DNA from: Ottelia alismoides
Taxonomy: Eukaryota; Streptophyta; Magnoliopsida; Alismatales; Hydrocharitaceae
Assembly: GCA_037367405.1 (NCBI GenBank)
Contig: JAZKJV010009623.1
Location: forward strand, 62,001-126,000
Direction of reading: 5' to 3'
Length of the DNA stretch: 64,000 bases
Shown here piece after piece: positions 36,054 to 48,100 of the stretch (positions are counted from its first letter, which is position 1; each line of letters begins with the position of its first letter). The notes under the pieces are model-generated. The model worked only from the letters and a program-made list of their open reading frames with translations, was not told the DNA's origin and made no database searches. The translations under genes and the position numbers were made by a program.

Positions 36054-36107
<54 letters not shown>

Positions 36108-39100
36108 TCGATACATGTATTAATATAATATACTTCAAGTTTTTCATATGTGAATATTTTTAAATAAAATTTAATAATTTGCATGTCCAATAACATGTAA
36201 ATTACTTATATTTATTATATAAAATATAATAGTATTAATAAAATCATTTATATATATATATAAATGTCATTATAAAATTAATAAAAAAGAACGAATGGGC
36301 CATGGGTCGACCTACGTCGAGCTTTGGGTAGAGGTTTTTAAACCTCGACTCATTCGACATGCCCCACATACCGGCACGACGTGCATTTTGGCCCTGTCTA
36401 GTTATTTGCATAAGCATCCTCTCTATTCTAGTTATTCACAGAACATGCCCCCGTCTTTAGTGAAATTTCAAAAGATCCCATCAACTTCTTGATAATTGCA
36501 TAATAGACCCCAACGATGTAAGAGTTATTGTTTCTGACCGATTCTTTGCAGATAGTTTATTATACTACCAAAATTTTATCAAATTGGGAGGAAACATGTG
36601 CTCCCAAAGTCCTCAATGAGGGCCTCGCAATGTTCTCGCAAGCAGATTTTGATGGCACCTTCGGATGTCCTCCATCCTCCATGCCCTCGCCATAGAGGAT
36701 GGTCGCCCATAAGTCGTAGGGCGTGGCCCGCTGCCCTAAGTTCTGCCTGAGAGGAAGTCAAATCCCGATCACATCTGGACTGAACTAAACCGGACACATG
36801 TGCAGGAATAATCTATGGCAGTGGAGATGCGCGACAGATGGACAGGAGGCTCGACCACGGGAGGCATGAGATGAACATGGAGAAGAATAAATGGAGGATG
36901 GATGTGCCCTAAGTTCCACTTGAGAATAGTCCATGGCGGCCCTCCTATGTTATGGTCGCGGTGCCTCCACCACCATCCTCTCACAGCTCGACCCTCCTTC
37001 GCCTAGATGTTGATTCGAAGTGAGAGATGGGGTTTCAAGGAGAATGGAGTCGTTGTGGGAGGAGTAGATGAGAAGGACGGAATGAAGAGGCTTATACTTG
37101 AAAGGGATTTTTACACCCATAATCCTGAGTAATTTCGCTATAACATTCATAACCCTGCATAATCGGAATTATACGAGAAACTCCGAGTAATGCTTAACTC
37201 TTACATGACATAACCCTATGTTATGTTCCGTTTGGGATGCCCGACAGTTTCCGTTGAAATGACAAAAATACCCTCAATGTTCATTCTTATTTCCAAAACA
37301 TGCCCCCTCCAATTCATGTCCTTGATTTGACCGACCACTGCTCGTCCCAGCCTCCCACCCCCATCCTCTGCTTACCACGGTCCCTCCAACCACCTCCCCG
37401 TCGTGACCGATGCAAGGCTCAACCTCCGCCCGCTGACAACCAACCTACAACCCCCCCCTACCGACCTCAAGCCCCCTCCCAGAGGACCCCGCGCGATGAC
37501 CTGCAGATGAACTCCCTCCCCCGCGATGACCCCGCGTGACGATGACTGCCCAGCCCCTAACGACCCCGCGTGACGACGATGACCCCGCGATCATCGACCG
37601 GCACCCCCCCCACCCCTCGCGATGACGATTGACCCCGCGAATCCCCCAGCGACTCCGCGATCATCGACCGGCAGATGACCCCGCGAAGTCCCCAGCGACC
37701 CCGCGTGATAGAGACCCCCCCCCCTGCCGCAATGACGATGACCCCGCGAAGCCCTCAGCGACCCCGCGATCCCTGAAAAACTCAAAAATCCCTGGTCTTA
37801 ATTCTTTAGAATCCTGCAAAGAAGGAACAGAGAAAAAGGTTTCGGTCGGCGTATCGACCAGGTGAGTTTTACCAGAAAAGATTAAGGTGAATTAATCTTC
37901 TTTTTTATTTATTTATTTATACTCCTAAACTTAATGTATAGCGGTTAAGCACAGGAGTGTCGAACTCAGGAAGGCAAACTGTATTAAACTAGGAAGAATC
38001 GGTAGAAAAACTTAGGCAAAAGGGGTTCCTATTTTTTATTTTATTTTTAGGATTTTTCTGAATTTTTATTTGATTCTATTTTATATTGTTTGGTGATTTT
38101 TAAGTATTTTGTATTTTTATTATTAGAAAATGTTTAACTTTTTATTTTATTTTTATTTCATATTTTTTTATTTTTAATGTCTTTTACTATTTTTATGGAT
38201 TTTAGAGAGTTTTTAGGATGTTTATGGGGTTTGGTTTAGTTTTAATGTGAAATGAAGTTTTTTATATAAAACTGTGATGTTTTCCTAATTTTTAAGGTAG
38301 CAAACAGTAACAAATCTTTTTATTGTATTTTCTGTATAAAGTAGATGAAAATACCTTCAAAACGATATATTGTGCATTTTTAGAGGATTTTTCTTGAGTT
38401 AGTTATGATTTTTGGAAGTTTTCGTGAATTTTACATTTTTTATTGATTTGATTATTTAATTTTTTTGTTTTGTTTTAATTTTTTTAAAACGTATTTAATA
38501 CTGTATATTACGTAAAATATAGTAAATTTACGTATTTTGATGTATTTTTATAGTTTTGTTTTTATTTATTATGTATACTAGGAGGATACCCGCGCTTCGT
38601 GGCGGAAGAGATATTTGGTGATTAAATATAAGTAAAAATGTCAGTCTAAGTTGCCTTTTTTTTCCTAGGTAGGTTATATTATTTAAAATTAGGGTATATA
38701 AAGTGTGAACATTTTATATTTGATGGAACAATACATTGAGGAATATTTGTATTGGTATTTTATCTTGGCAATAATAACTTAGATAATTTAGAATCAAAAT
38801 TCTTAAATTATACAATTTAAATTTTTTTATCTCACTATAGAGGAGGAAAAGATAGCATCGAATTGTGAAACACTAAACTATAGAAATAGGAGATGAGAAA
38901 AAAATATAGGGATCTTTTTTCTTCAATGGGAAAAAACTGTGAAATTGTAAGTGAAAAGAAAAGTATGTAAGGACTCTAGTTGATGTTATTGTAGCAAGTA
39001 GGAAGAATTTTCCAAGTAGTTGTAATATTCACCTATCGTACATAACGGAAAATAAATAAGGAAGCTAATTAATGGAAATTCAAGCTATTGATATGTCACC

Positions 39101-42100
39101 ATGAATTTTTGCACAGTTTGAAAATAACAACTTTGAAAGCAATGTAGAAGGATCGTATATGCAAAATGGAATGTACTATGAGGGAAATCTCAAACATATA
39201 CCTTAAATAGTTTTAAAAGCATAATTATTAAGTCTTAGACTTTCTGAAATTTCACTTAAAATAGAGGAGGAAAAAATAGTAGTCAATCTAGGAACTCTAA
39301 ATTATAGAAATAACACATGAACCTAAAATATAGGACTTATTTTATTTTCATTGGAAAAAATTGTAAAAGTGCAAATTAAATAAAGTAATTATTAGTAAAA
39401 TGTCATTTTAACCAGTGAAACTATTATGCTTGCCCATAAGTATACATGTAAAGTTGCGAGAATCTAGGATAAAAAATAGGAATTACATGTAATCTACTAA
39501 ACGAAACATAAATGAGTAATGCAAAGGAAATCTATAATTATTAGAATATTCATATGAAGATCAAATGTACAAAAATTCTTATAGTATACCTGACAGTAAT
39601 TAAATTACTTCCTTGAAAATTCACTAAGACTTTTTAAGTTGCTAAGAGATATAAGATTGAAAATGGGAAATTATAACTAATCTATTAACAAAAACATAAA
39701 ATAATGACTAATATTGATGGTGAACTGAACACTACTAATAACAGGCAGTTTGGACATAACTATAAAATCAAAATAAAATTAAACTAATGGACATCACCTT
39801 CAAGTGCTAATAACATCATTTGTGTTTCTCCATGAGATGTTGTGATGCCTGCAAAGACTTACGACTTCGAGCTCTTGTGCTTGGAGACTGGAGAGAAAAA
39901 CATCAATCGATTTCTTATTCAACAAAAAAATAGAACCAAATTGAAATTAATGATAAAAAATGCAATGCCTCTCTACTCCCAAGGGTGGAGACGAAATATT
40001 TATGGTGATCTTCTCTGTGTTAATCTTTTTCGTTGGGATTAGATCTCCCTTAAGCATGTACATATCACACATCATCTTTTTAATCAAACCAAATTGCTTC
40101 ATAAAATCAAAAAAAAGAAGAATGGAAAATTCGACAATGATGATTACATTATTAGAATGATATTCTTTCTCCTGAACGAATCTTTCAAAATCTCCTGCGA
40201 ACTAACACTCCACAAAAAATCAAAGTTTAAGACAAAAACAAAAGACCCAAGAATAGGAGATGGGAATGTCACACTGAAGGATGACTTCGATGTCCTTGTT
40301 AGAGGCTTGACCAATAGTTCCACTGGGGGATTCTTGGGGCCAGACACAGATTCTGGCATTGTGTGCGGATTGAGTAGAAAGGAGTTCAATTTATTCTTCT
40401 CCTTTAGGTTTAAGAATGTCTAGGTTACATGAGCAATATAACGAATATCATGTCAGCATTATCGTCATCCATTATAATAAAAATTGACAACATATGACAT
40501 TCACATCAACATATATGCGCAGAGAGATAGAAAGACTTGTCTATGCACGCCAATTACATCATAGAGGCCTCTATGTCTTCTAGTCCTTCGCAAGATTCAA
40601 TGGAAAATATAGGTCGTTTCTAATTTGATTTTCGGTATCTTTTATCCTTTGATAAGATTATTTGTGTAAAGTAATAAGTTGGAAAGAACATGAAAATAAT
40701 TTTAATTTAAAAACTACGACTCCACAACTAAAACAATAACATAATTATGGAAACCATTACTAAAGCTAGGGTCATCATATCCAACAAAATGCAGTGTAAG
40801 GAATAATGTAATCTAAATTGTGATGTCGAATCAAAACCGAACAAAATCAATAAAACTGACCTGCTATGAAGGGTGCAAATGAACATCTTTCAAGAGTATC
40901 ACACATAATTGGTATTTGATTGCAATCTTCCGTAATGGATAAAAATGATATCCCTCCATCAATTTTAGTTATGAAAATCAATTAGGGGCACTTTCCTATG
41001 CTATATGCTAGAGAAGTTAATATTAGATTTCGTCATAAATGGAATCCATTTATAAACATCAATTCCTTTTTTAATTTCTATAGACACGACATGTAACTAT
41101 ACTATATACAACCACTGGGATGTAGATGAGAAATTAACATATTATTGATGTTGTTAATCAGATATATATTCATAAAATCAACATACTTGAATAAAGGAAA
41201 ATGGAGAAGTCTCACTCTATCCAACATACTTGAGTTGCTTCAAAACGAAAGCGTTTACCCATAAAAACAACTGGAACATCTTATTACATACTTTGTATAG
41301 AGAGAGAGAGAGGAAAAGGCAATCATTTTAAACAAAGGAGAAAGGTGACACTTACATGCGAACTTTTTTTAGCAGTAGCTAGCCTTGGAGTAGCAAGACC
41401 AGCCAACCATAGCACACTTGAGGAGTAGTAGATGATCTTCGCGCACAAGAGTGACATCAACACGGTAACCAAGGTGATAATGTTCGGAAGATGTGCACAT
41501 GGATTAAGAAGTTAATATATTTGACTATAGTACGTGAATAATATGCAACTTTGCTCCGAAGCAGAAGATGATGAACCCACAGACTACATTTCCCATTCCG
41601 ACGCAAATATGAAATACCCGTTAACACGTACAAAAGTTAAGATGATAAGCAAATCAATATATGTTTGACAATACCTCTAGATCCACGTTTGACCATCATT
41701 TGTTGTGCAATCTTTCCATTTCTTGTGCATTTCACTACTTTCATGGGTTTCCAACGATTGCACAATACTACTGCTTTATGTCACCCGAATCAAACGAAGA
41801 TAGAGGTAATACCCTGTTTGGGATTAAACGGATTAGAAAAAGCTCCAGAAAGAAAGGTATTAGTTCACTCCATACCATCAACATAAAAAAATAAATCTAA
41901 AAAAACATGCCAATCTCCATATCAATGATTCTGACAAACATGCAAATAACAAAAATGCATTTGTTGATATATAGATATGTCCATAAAAGTATCTGGACCT
42001 TATGTAGAGGTATGCATATTTAAACATGTACACTGCTTCTGTTGTTCAACAACCAACAGAAACCTCCCATATGCTCCTCCTCTCTCCCATCTCATATTGA

Positions 42101-45100
42101 TCCTCCCCCAATCTTCTTCCATTGCATCATTTTGCATCCCACATATAAATAGACCAGACACAATGCTTCTTTGATCTCATGTAAAATTTATCTTTAGTAA
42201 AACATTCGTCAATTTATTAGACCACATCAAATAAGTTATTCATGAAAATAACACTGTACTCTCATATGATCTAAAATACCAACTTGATTAGCATCATTGA
42301 TCTTAAAAATCCTACTCGATCTAGGTTACAAAACTTGTATGTATACATTACATTATACATACACATGCCTACCTGTATTTTCCAGTACAACCATTTCACC
42401 ACACACCTTGCGGACACCGTGGAAAAGTCATCCATTATTCCACGGGTCTTACCCATTCAACGATCTATGGCTTCTAACGGCTAAAACACCATGTGAGCAT
42501 CGAGCTGTGAATAGAGCAGCATTAGACCTGATGGCGATCGGATGTAAGCCGGGCTCGAAGAGCGAACCTTTGTAATACGAACCGATGGTGGTGGGGAGGA
42601 GGTAGGAAGAAAGAGGAGGGAGGATGAGTAGAAATAGGAGGTGCAGGGGTATACCTGGGAAGACGGATGTCACCAGGTGTTTTGTTGTACTCTTGCACAT
42701 GGCTTTCACCTCAGAAGTTCCCTAGCGAATTGAAACCCTCCACCACCGCTTACAACTCTCGGCCTCCACCATGACAACAATGAAGCGTGTTGGTCTCGGC
42801 AGACCCGTCATCTTGCCCTACGCCGACTTCAAGATGGAGAAAGCAAAGAGGTTGTGCATAAAATGTGAGGGAGAGTTTTTTAATAGGGGATAATGAGCTC
42901 CTCTCGCTGTGAGTAGAGACAGAGAGCATGCCCTCGCCACTATTGTTGAGCTCCTCTTAGACGGGTGGAAGATGACGTGTAGAATGTAGCCTTACCGCTA
43001 CGCATGTGAACGATACCTATGACGGAAAGGAGGAGAGAGAGGGTGTGAGAAATGGCGTGCGGGAAGAGAGCAATAGGGGAGGCTCGAGCGCGAAATAGGG
43101 AACGGAGAACCAGTCCACATGTCAGCCATAACCGTGAAAAAACCAGTTTAAAGAGGTTATACAGATGGGTTATATCTACAAGCTAGGGATTTGTATGTAA
43201 AAAGTTTGGAAAGTAGGACTGTGTAAAAATTTCAGAAGATGGCGAGGGTTGATGCGCAAACCCACAGTAAAATCGTGATGTCCACGTGATGCTGCAACCT
43301 TCTGGACCAGTTAAAATGTCGTATCTCCGAGTGTAGAATTGCAAGATCCCCTAATGCACGTGCGCAGTGCATGCGATGCACATAAACGGTGGGGGGCGGT
43401 GCGGTCGTTCAGTAAGCCAACACGTGGGCAACAGCCGACCAATCATTCAGGCTTGTAGCTCTTGATTTGCCTCGATTCACGGTTTAGATCTGAGGAACAA
43501 GACCTGATCGTGCGGAGATGACGGCTGTGATTCGGCCTGCTCTACGTTGGATCTCTGTCATGTTTTGCTTCATTCAAAGTTGCTCATAGTGATCTTCGAT
43601 CAACTTCAGGAGGGGCAGCGACCCTGTCTGTGTAATGCCGGTCACGGTGACGATTGGCTGATTGTTCTCAATCCGAAAACGAGAGGTTTTCCCAAATTTG
43701 TTGCACGCAACGTCTCCGAGATGATCTCGATTCAAACTCCTGGCGTGGTTTGTATATTGTTCAATCAATTTCCAACACTACGGTGGTTTTCATCTACATG
43801 AGAATGACAGTTCTATTATATTTAATTGCTTCTCAAATCCCATGTGTGCTCTCCAGTGGTGTTCTGGTTAGAAGCTATTTAGATGGTTTGTCAATCCACA
43901 TCTCGTGGCAGACTCGAACTTATCAACGCTTAATGCCTCATTCTGCTACATTTGGATAGATCTCCAGGAGGTACACTCGATTTGCACGCAGATGCTTAGT
44001 GAAGCTTGATCTGTTCTTCAATCGATGTCGATTTTCCGCTTCTGCAAATATGCTAATGACTCGAGCGTATAGGCTCGGTCCCAACAGGAAACGAAAGGTA
44101 AATAACAAAGCCTTAGCAAGTGGTGTTGGAATGGAACATCTACCTTCTGATCACCGTAAACGATCAGAGAGGACGTCAATGAAGGATAGGAATACTAAAT
44201 GGAAGGATCAGAAGAGAAATGGAATTGGGGTATGTGATCAGAAAAATTGTTATCGATGTGGAGATAAAATTGAGAAGAATGGAGAGAGTTAAGAGGAAAC
44301 AGAGAGGGATTATAATGAGAAGGGAATAAGAAACGGAGGAGAAGGAGACGAGATAGAAGCCTACCTGGAAGTAGTAGGTGGAAATGCTGCAACGGAGCTC
44401 GAGCGGAGCTCAAGTGTTCTTGCCACGATGCGGCGGCTACGCAGAGGCTCTCGTGCACAGCGGAGGGAAGCTCTCGCCGGCGGCTGATCGCACCTATCCC
44501 ACCCTCTCGATCTCGCTCGACGGACGGAGGTGAACTCCTGTCCACCAGCTCTCTCGCCGTCTACGGAATTCGAAGGTGGAGGATTGAAGAATGGTGGATC
44601 CCCTCGGCTAATGGTGGGGGAGGGTTTATATAGAAGAGGAGACTTGGGCTGCAAGCTAGCTGATGTGGTCACCGCCGGTGGGGTAGGGTGACCGCGGGAG
44701 GTTAGGAAAACGACCGGCCAACGGCCGGCCGTTGAGGGGGGTTGCGGAAGAAGAAGGTGTTGGGTGTTGGAGAACGAGAGGATCGGGGAAGGAGAAGGGA
44801 TGAAAGAAAGGAAGAGAAGAGAAATAGAGAGAGAAAAGAAAGGGGTTGCCCAATGAAAACCTGACACATGGCATGGATAATAAATGAGAAGAAAAAGACA
44901 ATATAAGGAAAGAGACAAAGAAGTATATAGAAAGTATAATTACTTTATACATAATTAAGTGTATAATATATTAAATAAATGAATGAATAATGTAGGTATA
45001 AATTGTAATTAATTAAATTAATAAATTAATTAAATAAATAATTAAATAAATAAATAAATAAAAGTATTATGGTTTTTTTAAATAAAAATAAAGGGTTAAT

Positions 45101-48100
45101 GTATTAAATAATAATAAAAGTTACGGGTTATTGTACAATATACCAATACGGGACCGAAAACTGTGTTTTTCACTTTAACTCCGATTTTAGAGAAACTAGT
45201 GTCAATTTGTAGATAATGAAAACATATTTTTAGGGACTGAGTTTGCTAAATTCGGAGCTCATACGGCCGAGTTATAAGGCCCGGACAAAAAATAGCGGCT
45301 TCGGCCTCCGAATTTTTTAGGTATTTTTAAGTTATTTTTATTTATTTTATATTTTTATATACAATTTTAGAAGATTTGTGGAAAACGAATTAAGTCAATA
45401 TGTTTACGGTTATTTAATTAAAAATCAGGGAAGTTTCTACATATAATACATTTATACAAGGTTTCCAAAAAGCGGAAACTCACCGATTTTATCCAGAATA
45501 TTTTTTTGATATTTTTAATAAATAGTACTACGTACAAAATGAATTTTAAAAGTGAGTTTGGTCAATTTGCAGTTTTCTATATATAGATATGACCTTGGAC
45601 TTTTGCGGTCCATTACGGTTATTTTATTTTTATTCCGAAATATTTTTCTAATATTTTTTATAAAATAATATATATTTTTTATGAACAACTTTTACAAAAG
45701 GAATGTTATGGTTTGAAGTGATTTTGATGGTAAATAAAATAGGTGAAGTATTTAGAAGGTGAAATGGGTAAATTATATTTTTGGTCTTGATTTTCTGGAA
45801 ATTTTTATAAGCTAGGATCCTTATCTCCCCCTACTTATTTCTTTTGTCGACCCGGTCAATATTGACCTGGTCTTGGGGTTAGGATCAGTTTGTATATTTT
45901 CTATATACATCCTTCTTTTATTTTTCTTTTCTTTTTTCTCTTTGTTCTTTGATTTTGGATAATTTAAGTATTAATTATATAATATTAATATTTGTGGTTA
46001 GAATGATAATTAGTTGAAATTAGTAGATATTTACATGTATTTTACTAAGGATTTTAGCCAAAATGAAATAATAAAGGCGATGAATCACGGATTCATCACC
46101 CCGCCCCCCCCGCGTGACGATGACTGCCGCCAAAGCCCCGCGATGACGATGACCCCGCATCCCCCGCGATGATGATGGGCGCGATTGTCCAGCAAAGCCC
46201 CCCCCCCACACACACACACACTGCGATTCCACCAACAAAGGCACCTGCGATAGCGACCAGAGCAATCCTGCGATGAGCTCGACCGCAAAGCTCCCGTGCG
46301 ACAGAGCCGCCGCCCCGAAGCACGGTCCTTCTCGTTGCAACCAGCCTCCTGAGGATTTTTTTTATTTAGATTAATGTCAACCGTTTGATCGTTAATCGGT
46401 TAGATTAACTCAATCATCTGGTTGAGTTAATGAGGTCAAGTAACAGAAGTTATACATGTAAGACGGCACACTTATTCAGGGTCCTGCGCGTAATTTGTGA
46501 TTATACAAGGTTATAAATGTTATTGCGAGAGTACTCAAGATTATGGGTGTAAAAATCCTACTTGAAAAGAGGGAGGTGAACAGACGTTGGGCATTGGAAC
46601 CATCTCAATCAAACCCAACGTTTTACTGAGTAAATGTATCGGCATTAAGAATTAATTGTCGACCAGAGTTTAAATTTAGATAAACGTGGGCTTTATTTTG
46701 AATAAGGTCAACCTCTATGGTGCTGGAACGTCAGCTTCGTTTAAAATTCCTGTAGTGTTTACAAACTAAAGAAATAAAATCAAAAAGAAAGAAAGTGAAA
46801 AAAAATTATGTACATGAAATAACTAGTTCTAAACTATATAGTGATACTATATATAATAAGAGCCCCAGATCAAGTTGACATATGAAGTTTGGTTCTTTTT
46901 AAAATTACTCTTATTTGGTGGATAATCGAACATAGAATAATTCACTAAAGTGTCATATATTTGAGAGAGCTTTTAATTTGACCAGACTGTAACTAGTGTT
47001 TTGAGTTTATTCTTCTTATGTACATGTTATTCTTTGTATTTTCCATTTACTTATGTTAGTTATATGTGCACGATTGAATTGATTACACATTAATTGGAGT
47101 TACTTGAATTTATTAAAAATCAGTGAAGGATGTGAACTGTATGCAAGTGAATATGCACATGTGTTCTCAATATTTGTAGGGTTTTTTTGAACCGTTTTCC
47201 TTTCCGTTTTCCTTTCTTTTATTTTTCAACCAAGTCATGTTTCCCAAGGCTCTGGGATTAGGCGAAATAATTGGGATTGCGTCCAATTTAATTCTTATTT
47301 TTTTGGTTGCTCTATACAAGTTACACCCTTAATGATTTGTGGGTTTCTAGTTTTTATGATTTTTGCACTATTCGTATGCTAATTATGCACAATGCTAATG
47401 ATAAAAGTGAATTTTAACTTATCTTTACTTGTTTTTGCTGAAATTTTGAGTCTATACTTAAGCTTTACTCATCGTCGAGCATACACTTATTGGCAAAATA
47501 AGTAAAACACTTTGGAATTAATTTTTTTTCTTTTGAACATTGTTATCAAAGACTAGAACAAGGCTTAGATTGAGAATTTGGATTACAAGTATGCCATAAC
47601 TCGATCATGATCCAACTTTGAACTCAACAGACTTCAAGTTCGATAACTCTGCATTCTCGGTTCATCTAATGGTTCAAATCAGGGCAGTCATTCAATTGCG
47701 TATCTCTTTTGTATCACTGATGTTCTCATTGAACTCTTAATGCAAAGTGTGATGGCTCTTAAGAGGGTTCGACCGACCAGTCTACCATCATCCCTTTATC
47801 TAGTTACTCTTTCCTCATAGAGCGGGATATTCACTTCTAAAATCAGATCTTCTGTCCATGAGAAAATATGAAGAAGTAGCTCTTTAGAGTGTGACCAGTG
47901 TAGTCACATCTAGTAGTTAAGTTTGACCAATGTAGCCAAGTCTCAATTGCAGTCTCTCAGGATTTCTTTTTGCCTTGCATCTTATGAGTACACAAATCTT
48001 TCCTGCTATTTTTGACATGTTCGTACCTATCTGGTTGATACGAGCAATGTGCTCTATTTGATAGAGGAGAAGAAGAGTGTGCCAACGGACCATTCCTTAT

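Larger units (their letters stand above)
37104..46558. mobile_element. Mutator-like element split by a reverse Athila-type LTR
   Basis: Exact 9-bp direct repeats TACTTGAAA lie at 37095-37103 and 46559-46567. Terminal inverted repeats of about 60 bp start (G)GGATTTTTACACCCATAATC. Only 37104-37773 and 46099-46558 (about 1.1 kb) belong to it. Both inner flanks share GC-rich repeats built on GATGACGATGACCCCGCG. The LTR between them is a later insertion. No transposase is seen. Confidence 0.85.

Noticed and set aside
36579..37150. Reverse-strand frames as an intronic gene
   Set aside because: Short overlapping frames without domains; part of the sequence overlaps the terminal repeat of the Mutator-like element.
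37774..46098. A complete reverse Athila element
   Set aside because: Only LTR sequence is found: no primer site, gag or pol between the ends, and the extra length is explained by another insertion.
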